A stretch of DNA of 37,068 nt from Roseovarius bejariae (GCF_009669325.1 NZ_SZWE01000003.1:1-37068); one strand, 5' to 3'; counted from the first letter of the stretch, positions 1 to 7,959 are shown. Made by a program: numbers and translations. The notes: generated by a model from the letters alone, not told the origin.

Positions 1-127
1 CGCGTGTCCCCAAAGGGCAAGAGAAGCCGGTGACGGATATAAAACCTCTCGATATCTCGAACTTCCCTGATATCGCGCGCACCGTCGCCTATGAGAAGCT
101 GGAACCATCGGAACAGAGGGAAACGGC
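1..127. repeat. Terminal direct repeat (circular contig overlap), copy 1
   Basis: These 127 bases are identical to 36942-37068. The overlap lies inside one open reading frame that continues in phase across the join, so the window is best read as a circular molecule of 36,941 bp with an unmerged assembly overlap, not as a genuine terminal repeat. Confidence 0.93.
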
Positions 128-407
128 CGAACCGGATCGTGAAGCCTTCCGGCGGGAAGTGGAGGAGGTTCTGGGAAAAGACAGGCTCTCGGCCGTCAGA
201 CGCGGCGAGGCCAGTGCTTTCGACAGTTTCCTGGAAAACCCGTTGGACCGTCTCTACGCCACCAAGGCCTACATGCAGTCCGACCCGGAACACGCGGTTG
301 CTCACGGCGACGCGGTGCGCGAGGTGCTTTCCGAGATTGTCGACATCGAGTTCGAGAACAGGAAGCTCGCGACCGGCGAAGTCGAGCGGCGCGGTCTGAC
401 GCATTGA
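1..407 (+). CDS. Backbone relaxase, C-terminal end (continues from 35027-36941)
   Basis: This is the last part of the VirD2-like relaxase that starts at 35027. The frame enters the window open and matches the frame that leaves it at 37068. Joined over the circle, the gene is 2,322 bp and encodes 773 residues. This end of the protein has no recognisable motif; it is charged and predicted helical, as is common in relaxase tails. The stop codon at 405-407 overlaps the TTG start of the HNH gene at 404, so the two genes are probably translationally coupled. A GTG at 30 could give a separate 125-residue product, but it has no need to exist once the circle is closed. Confidence 0.88.
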   Translation, partial: RVPKGQEKPVTDIKPLDISNFPDIARTVAYEKLEPSEQRETAEPDREAFRREVEEVLGKDRLSAVRRGEASAFDSFLENPLDRLYATKAYMQSDPEHAVAHGDAVREVLSEIVDIEFENRKLATGEVERRGLTH

Positions 408-1585
408 CGAACCGGGACGATTTTCCGGAGCGGGTCAAACGGGCATTGGCCGGACGCGCGGGACACCGCTGCTCGATGTGCAAGACGCCGACAATCGGCC
501 CAAGCGACGAAGGTCCTCACGCGGTCACAAATATCGGCATCGCGGCGCATATCACGGCAGCAGCGCCGGGACGCGGTGCCAGGCGGTACGATCCATCGCT
601 GACCCCGGAACAGCGGTCCGGGATCGAGAATGCTATCTGGCTTTGCCGCATCTGCGACGGGATAGTCGATCGGGACGAAGTGCGGTTTCCCGCGCACACC
701 CTGAAGCACATCCGTCGCAATCACACCGAATTCGTTCGCTTGGGAACACAGGTCGAAACGGCTGTCGGACTCATCGCCATTGGCCCTGCCATCGTGGCCG
801 GGGGACAAGTCGTCAGGTCCGACGCTTCCTGCTTGGTCGTCAGGTTGACCTTTTTTCTTGAAGGATCAGCGGACGATCTCCTCGCCTTCGTCAATCGCTT
901 CGAAGCGCATCCCCACCTTTCTCGCTATGTTCTCCTGAGCGAACTCGGCTTGGGCGGTCTTCTTGACAGTGCGCCCGGTGTCGAACGCGAAGGAGCAGCA
1001 TGGCAGATGACCTTCCGCTGGCAACCTGAAGCGCCCCGTTTGGCGGCAACCGATCTTGCCGGGATGTGCCGCCAAACGGGCGAGCTGATCTCGGGTGCTG
1101 AATACTGGGTGCAGTGTTTCGAGATGGCGCTGGAACAACCACCGGGCACCTGGTTCGCCGACATGGATGGCGGAAGCCACCTGTCCGAGCTTTACGATAC
1201 GTTGCGCGGCTCGACCTGGTTCGAAGCTCTGGTGACATGTGAACTCATCCGACTTGCGTGTATCCCGGCACCGCCCAAACTTGGAGACCGTACCGAAAGC
1301 CATCCGCCAATTCCCTTCGTCCGGCGCGTTCGCGGCGTAAGCGTGCCCAAAACCGAGCTGAACGATGGCCGGTTGACCATCGAAGTCGATGCCGATCTTG
1401 AAGGTTATGGCCGCTGGACCGGTCCGCTGAGCCTTTTCATCTACACTCCAGAAGCTTTGGGCATTCAGCGCGCCAAGGCGCAATGGATGACCGAGAACAA
1501 GCGTCGGATTGAGAACGGTGAACGGGCGCTGCCCGGTCTGGTCCCTCCGGCAGACTGGAAGCCGGACGACGGATTTCCCGAATAG
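404..1585 (+). CDS. HNH-domain protein with uncharacterised C-terminal domain
   Basis: A 393-residue protein. The first ~110 residues carry a zinc-type HNH nuclease pattern: a CxxC pair at C23/C26, the AAHIT segment with its histidine near residue 49, a conserved asparagine before IWLC, a second CxxC, and IVDRDEVRFP. The same arrangement is known in the HNH half of Cap5 (HNH-SAVED) CBASS effectors and related defence nucleases. Residues ~135-393 are not recognisable to me; they may form an alpha/beta ligand-binding or targeting domain, but I cannot confirm SAVED. The TTG start overlaps the relaxase stop, which gives a relaxase-HNH transcription unit. The usual HxxxID histidine of related proteins is a cysteine context here (CDGIVD). 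The protein could be a plasmid-borne defence or competition nuclease. The fold call is good; the role is inference. Confidence 0.72.
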   Translation: MTNRDDFPERVKRALAGRAGHRCSMCKTPTIGPSDEGPHAVTNIGIAAHITAAAPGRGARRYDPSLTPEQRSGIENAIWLCRICDGIVDRDEVRFPAHTLKHIRRNHTEFVRLGTQVETAVGLIAIGPAIVAGGQVVRSDASCLVVRLTFFLEGSADDLLAFVNRFEAHPHLSRYVLLSELGLGGLLDSAPGVEREGAAWQMTFRWQPEAPRLAATDLAGMCRQTGELISGAEYWVQCFEMALEQPPGTWFADMDGGSHLSELYDTLRGSTWFEALVTCELIRLACIPAPPKLGDRTESHPPIPFVRRVRGVSVPKTELNDGRLTIEVDADLEGYGRWTGPLSLFIYTPEALGIQRAKAQWMTENKRRIENGERALPGLVPPADWKPDDGFPE

Positions 1586-1607
1586 GCCGCGGCCGCCCTG
1601 GCTCCAT

Positions 1608-1634
1608 GACCGGCCGATGCGCCCGCGGCCGGTC
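1608..1634 (+). terminator. GC-rich hairpin after the relaxase-HNH unit
   Basis: A perfect 9-bp inverted repeat, GACCGGCCG and CGGCCGGTC, with a 9-base loop starts 22 bases after the HNH stop codon. There is no following T-run, so it is either a weak or factor-dependent terminator or an mRNA-end stabiliser. Confidence 0.45.
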
Positions 1635-1747
1635 CATCGGTTATCTGGCGGAAGGCGGCTTTTCTGTCGGCTGAAAGTTTCCCGTCTCGCTCGACCTTCT
1701 CGCCTTCATCTTCCCCCATACATCCTCGGGGGAATGCCCGCAGGGCA

Positions 1748-1764
1748 GGGGGCAGACAGCCCCC
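1748..1764. terminator. Hairpin in the convergent intergenic region
   Basis: GGGGGC and GCCCCC form a 6-bp stem with a 5-base loop, between the plus-strand HNH gene and the minus-strand gene ending at 1794. Four A residues follow on the plus strand. A modest candidate for separating the convergent transcripts. Confidence 0.3.
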
Positions 1765-1793
1765 AAAACCTCCAGGTGACGAGGCGCGCGCCG

Positions 1794-2084
1794 TCAGGTC
1801 GAAGAGCTGCCTTGTTCATAACGTTCGTTGGTGATGAGGACAAAATCGCCGTGGTCCATGTCTCTGACGAAGACAGGTCCGGCCTCGGCCAAGCTCAAAA
1901 GATCCTCGGGACGGTTTCGGAGCAGAACGCTCGAAAGCGGCTCCTCTTTCGAAGAGGTGTTTACCCCAAGCCCGACGGCGATGATTTGACGAACGAGGTG
2001 TTCAGGTTCGATCTCGCCAGAGGCCGCGACGGCAACAAGGCGTTCGTAAACATCGTCCGACAATTCTATTGTGATATCGACCAT
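1794..2084 (-). CDS. Small antitoxin-like protein (RHH start, Phd/YefM-like end)
   Basis: A 96-residue protein. The N-terminus (VDITIELSDDVYERLVAVAA) looks like the strand-helix start of a ribbon-helix-helix DNA-binding domain. Residues ~60-92 (AEAGPVFVRDMDHGDFVLITNERYEQ) resemble the C-terminal part of Phd/YefM antitoxins, where a GPV strand is followed by a DFVLIT strand and a YE pair. No toxin gene is adjacent, so it is an orphan or a plain repressor. It is the third of three minus-strand genes (3290 to 1794) and sits about 120 bases after the membrane-protein gene. Coding is likely; the exact role is a guess from weak similarity. Confidence 0.5.
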   Translation of the reverse strand: MVDITIELSDDVYERLVAVAASGEIEPEHLVRQIIAVGLGVNTSSKEEPLSSVLLRNRPEDLLSLAEAGPVFVRDMDHGDFVLITNERYEQGSSST

Positions 2085-2205
2085 GCCTACCCTTTAGCCT
2101 CTGTGCGTGTGCCTTCAAAAGTGCCCTGCTGTTCTTCACCGGTTTGAAGACGCCCGTCCGCGATCCCCGTTTTGCCCGGGGCCAACGGGCACCAGCCTCC
2201 CCCTT

Positions 2206-2487
2206 TCAGAGATCGAGCCCTTCGGTTGCCGCAAGGGTCGTCAGAGGACAGTCTGTCACCATGTAGCGCTTCAGCGTCAGATCGCCCGTCACCACCTGCG
2301 CGGCGAGCTGACCGCAGTAGTGTTGCGCAGCGGCGCGTCTTTCCTGCATCGGCGGTCCGACGATGGCGGCGACGGCGATGGTGCTGCCGGCGATGACGCA
2401 GAACGTGCCGAAGAGGTAGCCATAGCCTTTCCAGCGTTCCAGTTGCCGCTCGCGCGCGAAGTCCCTGACTATCGGGGTATGGCTCAT
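2206..2487 (-). CDS. Small single-pass membrane protein of unknown function
   Basis: 93 residues. A charged N-terminal ~20 residues is followed by one clear hydrophobic segment at ~22-45 (GYLFGTFCVIAGSTIAVAAI) and a mostly soluble tail with two cysteines. That suggests an inner-membrane protein with the tail probably in the periplasm. The start at 2487 lies 17 bases after the stop of the upstream gene, with a GGAGG-like Shine-Dalgarno in between (AGGAGGACCAACCG before ATG), so the two are one operon. I do not recognise the family. Confidence 0.6.
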   Translation of the reverse strand: MSHTPIVRDFARERQLERWKGYGYLFGTFCVIAGSTIAVAAIVGPPMQERRAAAQHYCGQLAAQVVTGDLTLKRYMVTDCPLTTLAATEGLDL

Positions 2488-2504
2488 CGGTTGGTCCTCC
2501 TGTG

Positions 2505-3290
2505 TTACGCGCGCCGCTGGCGGCGCGGTTTCAGCTGCATCCGCACCGGCGGTTGTGCGATCCGCCTGACCTCGGGTGGCTCATCACCAGTATACCAGTT
2601 TTTCGCGCAAGTGATGCGGGAGGCGTAAACACCCAGAAAAGCCTGCTCTTCGATATAGTATTCCGTCACGACCCGTTCCCACTCGGGGATGGCGCCCGCA
2701 TCGAGCGGCATGATGTTTTCCAACTCATCCACCATCCTGACCGTGGCCTCACCGGCTTTCGTCAGGGCTATGCCCTCCATCCTGTGCCAGTAGTCGCCAT
2801 CTGGCAGGACATGCAGCGTAATCGGCCTGGCATAACCTGCCTCGACCAGCTCGGGGGCCTGCCGCGCGGAGACGAAGCCATGATACGACAGACACAGCAG
2901 TCCGGATTTCACGGCATCGAGGGAGACGGGGGCGTCAGGCTCGGCCGAGAGGGTTTTTCCGCCGGTAGCAGCGGGTGCCTTGCCCAGACAGTGCGAGGCC
3001 GAGCCGCCTTCCTCCATCGGAATGCAAATATCGCGGAAGCCCAACTCGTGCATCAGGGAGACAACCCCATTCGTCGTCTTGCAGATCCGCATCTTCGGTG
3101 CCGTGCCGCGCCCTGTCGCCACAAGGAAGCGTTCCGTCTCCCCGCGCTGCTCGGGCACCTGGATCACCCATTCGCCATACCAGACGGCTGAGGTTTTTCC
3201 AGCGTTCGCCAGCGAGACCACGTCGATCGCGTAGCCGTCCTCGATCAGGGCTACGAGCTGACGTTTTGAGATGTATGGGACTGAATGCAC
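2505..3290 (-). CDS. Conserved-looking plasmid protein of unknown function
   Basis: I chose the GTG at 3290 (VHSVPYISKRQLVALIEDGY) because GGAG sits six bases upstream of it and a TATACT -10-like box at 3357-3362 overlaps the alternative ATG at 3365. The GTG start gives 261 residues; the longer start would give 286. The protein is soluble, with a basic tail (MQLKPRRQRR), which might bind nucleic acid. No catalytic motif is recognisable. It is divergent from the XRE-type regulator at 3413 and probably controlled by it. First gene of a small minus-strand operon with the membrane protein at 2206. Confidence 0.6.
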   Translation of the reverse strand: MHSVPYISKRQLVALIEDGYAIDVVSLANAGKTSAVWYGEWVIQVPEQRGETERFLVATGRGTAPKMRICKTTNGVVSLMHELGFRDICIPMEEGGSASHCLGKAPAATGGKTLSAEPDAPVSLDAVKSGLLCLSYHGFVSARQAPELVEAGYARPITLHVLPDGDYWHRMEGIALTKAGEATVRMVDELENIMPLDAGAIPEWERVVTEYYIEEQAFLGVYASRITCAKNWYTGDEPPEVRRIAQPPVRMQLKPRRQRRA

Positions 3291-3398
3291 GGGCTTCTCC
3301 AAAAATGTTTTGCCAAAACGAGCTTCTGACGCGGGTTCACATCGGTTCTCTTGATCAGTATACATATTTTAGTTGATAACATTAAAGTATGTAACCGG

Positions 3399-3434
3399 CG
3401 ATCAGCTTGTGCATGGATATGCGCAAGCTGATCG
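3399..3434. promoter_or_regulatory. 16-bp-arm inverted repeat over the XRE start codon
   Basis: The arms CGATCAGCTTGTGCAT (3399-3414) and ATGCGCAAGCTGATCG (3419-3434) are separated by GGAT. Only one position differs, and in RNA it becomes a G-U pair, so the transcript could fold into a 16-bp stem holding both candidate start codons. It could be a dimer operator for the XRE protein, a translation-blocking hairpin, or both. Confidence 0.6.
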
Positions 3435-3634
3435 GGCGGAACTTTGCCCGCTTGAGAAAGGAAAAGGGTCTGACGCAGGAGCAGCTGGAAGAGCGCTCCG
3501 GGTTCAGTCAGCAGTATTTAAGCGGACTGGAACAGGGCCGGCGCAACCCGACCATCATAACGCTGTACGAACTGTCACAGGCGTTGGATGTCAATTTCAT
3601 GGATCTGGTCAGGCCCGATGATGGACAACGGTAG
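3413..3634 (+). CDS. XRE-family (Cro/CI-type) transcriptional regulator
   Basis: A 73-residue protein that is almost only a helix-turn-helix domain: IGRNFARLRKEKGLTQEQLE followed by the recognition-helix region SGFSQQYLSGLEQGRRNPT, the standard Cro/CI layout. The ATG at 3413 and another at 3419 are both possible, as is TTG at 3407. None has a convincing Shine-Dalgarno, and all lie in the inverted repeat at 3399-3434. It is divergent from the gene starting at 3290 and likely represses that operon and itself. It is downstream neighbour to an ORF cut by the IS3 insertion. Confidence 0.75.
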   Translation: MDMRKLIGRNFARLRKEKGLTQEQLEERSGFSQQYLSGLEQGRRNPTIITLYELSQALDVNFMDLVRPDDGQR

Positions 3635-3701
3635 ACAATCCATTTGCCAGGCTGAGCAGTAGAAACGAAACCAAGCGATCGTGCTTCCAGCACCGAAGGA
3701 G

Positions 3702-3839
3702 ATGAACTTCCCCGATCAGTTTACCGAACCAGAAAATTACCCCAGCCTCGACGACCTACCCTCACCGGCCGAGAATGGTCCCGCGCGAGAGGTCATGATG
3801 GCCGATCACCTGAGCTACCCCCTGAATCTCGGACACTGA
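3702..3839 (+). pseudogene. N-terminal gene fragment cut off by IS3 insertion
   Basis: An ATG at 3702 directly after GAAGGAG opens a frame of 45 codons. About 36 codons (MNFPDQFTEPENYPSLDDLP onward) precede the IS3 end at 3811; the remainder reads through the IS end to a TGA at 3837-3839. It looks like the start of an acidic, proline-rich backbone protein whose remainder is not seen elsewhere in the window. The family is unknown, and its coding status is uncertain because the Shine-Dalgarno spacing is very short. Confidence 0.4.
3811..3839 (+). mobile_element. Left end of an IS3-family element, split by the Tn3 transposon
   Basis: TGAGCTACCCCCTGAATCTC and the following GGACACTGA form the left end of an IS3-type element. 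Removing 3840-12934 (transposon plus one target copy) joins this end directly to the IS leader and orfA at 12935-13279, so the transposon landed between the IS end and its transposase gene. Confidence 0.65.
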
Positions 3840-3886
3840 GGGGTGGATTCCGGTAGGGGGCAGGATTGTATCACAAGGCTCTGACG
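3840..3886 (+). repeat. Tn3-family transposon inverted repeat, left
   Basis: The outer end at 3840 starts GGGG, as in other Tn3-family ends. It differs from the right copy at three positions (6, 23 and 41 of 47). About 130 bases separate it from the tnpA stop codon at 4014. Confidence 0.9.
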
Positions 3887-4013
3887 CCCCCTACACCCCT
3901 TCAATTTGAGCCCTGTGGTTGCCTTCATTGTGGTGATGAGCGTGGTGCGCCCGTTTCGTGGCTGTGAAGGTGGCAAGAAATTGGGGGTGATTACTTCACA
4001 ACTTCACCCCGGC

Positions 4014-6899
4014 TTACCGCCGCCACCGGTATTCGCCGGTGAGCAGGATGTGGGCCCATCCGAGCGGGGAGATATGCGCCAGCAGAGCGGGGGCGCAATT
4101 CCGCCCGGCCCGCTGCCGCGCAGCGACGGCCTGACCGAGGTGCTTGGTGTTCCAGTAGATGATAATGGCAGCGAGCAGGTTGAGACCGGCCATGCGGTAG
4201 TGCTGCCCTTCAGCGGTACGATCCCGGATTTCGCCCTGCCGCCCGATGCGCAGGGCGTTTTTCAGAGCGTGATGTGCCTCGCCCTTATTCAGGCCAATCT
4301 GGGCCCGCCGCTGCATGTCGGCGTCGAGGAGCCACTCGATGATGAAGAGGGTGCGCTCGACGCGGCCGATTTCGCGGAGCGCCAGAGCTAACTCGTGCTG
4401 GCGCGGATAGGCGGCGAACTTCTTGAGCAACTGACTGGGCGGTATGACACCCGTCACCATCGTGGCGGCAGACCGCAGCACACCGGGCCAGTTCTGGACC
4501 ACAACGCCCTCGCGGATCTTGCCACCGATCAGGCTGCGCAATTCGTTTGGCGCTGACGCCGGGTCGAAGAGGTAGATCCGTCTGGATGGCAGGTCACGGA
4601 TACGCGGGATGAACCGGAACCCAAGCAGCGAGGTTACGGCAAAGACGTGATCGGTGAACCCGCCGGTGTCAGCATATTGCTCTGTGATCTTCCGCCCCGC
4701 CTCGTTCATCAACAGCCCGTCCAGGATGTAGGGTGCCTCGCTCACGGTGGCGGGAATGTTCTGGGTCGCGAAAGGGCCGAACTGATCGGAGACATGGGTG
4801 TAGGCTTTAAGCCCCGGCTCGGAGCCGTATTTCGCGTTGATGAGGTTCATGGATTCGCCCTGCCGAGCGGCGGGGAAGAATTGCCCGTCGCTGGAGGCGG
4901 TCATGCCACCGCCCCAAAACCTTGCCATGGGCAGCCGGGATTGCGCCTCGATCACCATGGCGAGGGCCTGATTGATGGCGTCGCTTTCCACATGCCATCG
5001 TGACAGACGGGAAAGCTGGAAGTAATCATGGGTATTGGTTGCCTCGGCCATCTTGCTGAGCCCGAGGTTCAAACCCTCAGCCAACAACACCGTCAGCATG
5101 CCGATCTGGTCTTTGCAGGGAGCGCCGGTTTGCGCACTGATGAAGGTTTCCGTGAAGCCGATATCCGCATCGACCTCCTGCATCAGCTCGGTGATCCGTA
5201 TGGCGGGCAGTCGGTCGTAGAGATCGAGCACCAGCTCGTCCGCCTCGTCCGGCACCGCAGCGCTCAGGCGGTCGAGTTTCAGGATACCGTTTTCGATCGA
5301 TCCACCGGGGATGGCTCCGGCACGCGCCGCCTTGGCCAACCGCGCCAGGCCGTCGGTCATGCGTGCCTTGCGGTCAGAAAGCCAGGCTTCCGGATCAAGC
5401 GGCACGGCCAGTCCTGATATGTCCTTCACCGCCTCGGCGGGAACAAAAGCCTGATTCAGATCGCTGTAGCGCCGGGAGTGAGGCACCCAGACATCGCCAG
5501 AGCGGAACGCTTCCCGCAGATGGAACAACACCGCCACTTCCCAGAGGCGGTGGCCATCTTCCTCCTGGGCATTCAGATGGCGATGCCATTTGGAGCCGCG
5601 CCGCAGGAAGCCAACCGGTCGTTCCCCGGGTCTCTGATCGTCCGCGATCAACGTACTGGCCTGCAGCAAGGACGCAGTGGCACCCGCCGCCTGGATACCC
5701 AACGTGCGCAGCATGCGCGGGGCATAGCGCCGGAACCGGTGATAGCCTTGGCCAACATGGGCCAAGGGGTCAGCGGCCATCGTGTCGGTCAGCTCGGCGG
5801 CGGTGGCAACCAACCCTTCAAGCCGCTCCCACCCGCAGGCCAGCTCCGTCGCCTGATCCAAGGGCGCGCCATCGCTTCTGGCGTCGAGCAAGGCGGCACC
5901 AAGGGACTTGAAGGCGCGCAGGGTGTCCTGCACCGCCGTCTTTGCGTCAACGATCTTGGCCTCGCAGAGCTTTTTGGCCCCCTGCCATGTCCTGCCGACA
6001 ATCCGGTCGTGGGTCTCGATCACTGCATCTGCAAGCGCCGCACGCCATGCGATCACGCAGACCGCGATGATGGCCAGTCGGCGATTACTACTGATGTCGC
6101 GGAGGCCATCGGCAAAATAGCGTTCCCCCTGACGTTGCAGGCGGGTCACCCGATGGGGTGGAACCCCCGCGAGGATATCAGTCGAAAGGTTTATCTCCTG
6201 CAGGAATTCCAGCCGGTCGAGCAGGCGGGTGGCATCGGCCGAGTTCTGACCCACCTCGAATTGGCGCAGCCAGACGAACCGGCTGACCTTGCCCTCGACC
6301 ATATCCGTAAGCAGGGCATCAAGGCGGGCTTTCATCGGCTCCTCCAGCCGGGCTACGATGGTGCTGTCGATCTGGCGTTCCGCCGCGACAAGCGCATCCG
6401 CGCAGAGGCGCTCGATGACGGATATACCCGGCAGGACAGTTTTGGTCTGGCGGCACTCATCGACCAACCGGCAGGCCAAATCATGATTGGTGGTCGCGTT
6501 CTCTGCCTCACCCGCCAGCCAGGCCTTCAGCTCGCGTGCGCGGTGACCGGAGAACATCCTGAAGCCATAGACCTGACGCAAGTCGACCAGATGCCTTCGC
6601 CGCGTTACGTCGGTCTCGGCGTAATGGGAAAGCTCTTCCATCTCTTCGCCAAGCTGTGCGGCGATGAAGCGACTGACGGCCTCCGGAATGACTTCACCCG
6701 ACGCCAGCAGTCGGCCAGGATACCGGAACGCACAAAGCTGAAGGGCAAAGCCGAGGCGATTGCGTGCATGGCGACGGGTTCGAATGAATTCGAGGTCATC
6801 GTCCGCCAGTGTGTAGTGGTAGAGGATGGTGGCTTCGTCTGTTGGCAGATCGAACAGCGCCGCACGTTGGCGCGCGGTCAGAATAGAGCGTCTTGGCAT
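4014..6899 (-). CDS. tnpA: Tn3-family transposase TnpA
   Basis: A 961-residue DDE transposase of normal Tn3-family length. It starts with the DUF4158-type N-terminal DNA-binding region (MPRRSILTARQRAALFDLPT) that recognises the inverted repeats. The catalytic C-terminal half has the motifs FWGGGMTASSDGQFF (first Asp), YADTGGFTDHVFAV (second Asp region), and NKGEAHHALKNALRIGRQGE (Glu). It ends with the family-typical LGWAHILLTGEYRW. It works with cointegrate resolution by TnpR. It is transcribed away from tnpR across the 129-bp gap at 6900-7028. No frameshift is visible, so it should be active. Confidence 0.96.
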   Translation of the reverse strand: MPRRSILTARQRAALFDLPTDEATILYHYTLADDDLEFIRTRRHARNRLGFALQLCAFRYPGRLLASGEVIPEAVSRFIAAQLGEEMEELSHYAETDVTRRRHLVDLRQVYGFRMFSGHRARELKAWLAGEAENATTNHDLACRLVDECRQTKTVLPGISVIERLCADALVAAERQIDSTIVARLEEPMKARLDALLTDMVEGKVSRFVWLRQFEVGQNSADATRLLDRLEFLQEINLSTDILAGVPPHRVTRLQRQGERYFADGLRDISSNRRLAIIAVCVIAWRAALADAVIETHDRIVGRTWQGAKKLCEAKIVDAKTAVQDTLRAFKSLGAALLDARSDGAPLDQATELACGWERLEGLVATAAELTDTMAADPLAHVGQGYHRFRRYAPRMLRTLGIQAAGATASLLQASTLIADDQRPGERPVGFLRRGSKWHRHLNAQEEDGHRLWEVAVLFHLREAFRSGDVWVPHSRRYSDLNQAFVPAEAVKDISGLAVPLDPEAWLSDRKARMTDGLARLAKAARAGAIPGGSIENGILKLDRLSAAVPDEADELVLDLYDRLPAIRITELMQEVDADIGFTETFISAQTGAPCKDQIGMLTVLLAEGLNLGLSKMAEATNTHDYFQLSRLSRWHVESDAINQALAMVIEAQSRLPMARFWGGGMTASSDGQFFPAARQGESMNLINAKYGSEPGLKAYTHVSDQFGPFATQNIPATVSEAPYILDGLLMNEAGRKITEQYADTGGFTDHVFAVTSLLGFRFIPRIRDLPSRRIYLFDPASAPNELRSLIGGKIREGVVVQNWPGVLRSAATMVTGVIPPSQLLKKFAAYPRQHELALALREIGRVERTLFIIEWLLDADMQRRAQIGLNKGEAHHALKNALRIGRQGEIRDRTAEGQHYRMAGLNLLAAIIIYWNTKHLGQAVAARQRAGRNCAPALLAHISPLGWAHILLTGEYRWRR

Positions 6900-7028
6900 G
6901 TGGGGTTGTCCTTGTTAGTCATTAGTCTGTTCAGGACAAAATCCGCACCAGCAATATCAAAGGCTTGCAAGGCCAAATTCCGAGGGGGTTCAACTGGGAC
7001 ACATCCTCAAGCAGCAGAGCGATAGGAT
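6900..7028. promoter_or_regulatory. Probable res site and divergent tnpA/tnpR promoter region
   Basis: This 129-bp gap between divergently oriented transposase and resolvase genes is the expected place for the resolution site and shared promoters. TTGTCC and GGACAA form an inverted pair near the tnpA side. I cannot define the individual resolvase subsites by eye. Confidence 0.5.
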
Positions 7029-7634
7029 ATGAACAACCGTGCAGCCATCTACGCCAGAGTTTCTACTTCTGATCAGTCCTGTGAGCGGCAGGTCGCGGAA
7101 CTGACCGCATTTGCGGAACGCGGCGGCTATGACGTTGTCGGCATGTTCAAGGAAACGGCCTCCGGGGCCTCAGCCAATCGCGCCGCCCGCAATCAGATCC
7201 TCAATCTCGCGCAGGCCCGGCATATAGACGCCATTCTGGTCAGCGAGCTTTCCCGGTGGGGGCGCTCCACTCAGGACCTGCTCGATACCCTCAATCGGCT
7301 CGCAGGCTGGAAGGTCTCGGTCGTGGCTATGAACGGCATGACCTTCGAACTCGACACGCCACATGGGCGGATGATGGCCACAATGCTCGCAGGGATTGCC
7401 CAGTTCGAGCGCGACCTTCTCAGCGAGCGTGTGAAATCCGGTCTCGCCGCTGCACGGGCCCGCGGCAAAAAGCTTGGGCGACAGCCGGGACAGCGACCCA
7501 AGTCTGATAAGCTAGCCCCGAAGGTGCTGCAGGCCGTTCAAGACGGCAGATCATACCGATGGATTGCGCGCGATCTCGGCATTTCCAAAAACACCGTCAC
7601 TGACATCGTTAAACGGCACAGAGATCACGCTTAG
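7029..7634 (+). CDS. tnpR: Serine recombinase, Tn3-family resolvase TnpR
   Basis: A 201-residue resolvase. The N-terminal catalytic domain contains AIYARVSTSDQ with the active-site serine, the ELSRWGRS arginine segment, and FERDLLSERVKSGLAAARARG forming the E-helix. The C-terminal helix-turn-helix (SYRWIARDLGISKNTVTDIVKR) binds res. Its role is to resolve the cointegrate formed by replicative transposition. It is divergent from tnpA. The ATG at 7029 follows GATAGGAT, a weak Shine-Dalgarno. Complete and apparently functional. Confidence 0.95.
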   Translation: MNNRAAIYARVSTSDQSCERQVAELTAFAERGGYDVVGMFKETASGASANRAARNQILNLAQARHIDAILVSELSRWGRSTQDLLDTLNRLAGWKVSVVAMNGMTFELDTPHGRMMATMLAGIAQFERDLLSERVKSGLAAARARGKKLGRQPGQRPKSDKLAPKVLQAVQDGRSYRWIARDLGISKNTVTDIVKRHRDHA

Positions 7635-7959
7635 GGCGTCATCTAGGGTCTGCCCCAAAATGGTGCCCGCCGAAGCCCATCTCCCGGTCCATCGGTACAA
7701 GACCTGTTTCTCCTTGTGTTATTCTCTCTTCCCCTACTGCCCCAAACGCACCGCGGAGAAGCCCCCGGCGCCGACAAGTTGCACCATCCTGCGAGAAGAA
7801 GACACCTCCGTGTCGCCGCCGCTGCAGGATCAGGGGGGACGGTTTACCGTCGCCATACCCTGCTAAGGATCGGGTGATCAGGGAAGGGGATTCTGGAGAT
7901 TTATTTTCGTATTTTCACGGTCATGAAAGATACTCGGCGCGTAGCATGAGGATAACACA
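7635..7959. other. 325-bp non-coding region with candidate oriT of the transposon (nic-like site 7785-7792)
   Basis: No convincing gene is present. CATCCTGC at 7785-7792 matches the YATCCTGY nic consensus of IncP-like (MOBP) origins, and the region lies directly upstream of a traK-like gene, as oriT does in RP4. ATCCTGC is repeated inverted as GCAGGAT at 7824-7830, and between them GACAC and GTGTC form a small stem. Another inverted repeat, GACGGT TT ACCGTC, follows at about 7838. The leader of the traK-like gene occupies the last part. Confidence 0.45.

Noticed and set aside
30..407. A separate 125-residue protein at the window start
   Set aside because: The frame is the C-terminal end of the relaxase once the 127-bp circular overlap is recognised.
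5478..7025. A 515-codon plus-strand frame across tnpA
   Set aside because: It is antisense to the well-conserved Tn3 transposase and has no recognisable domain.
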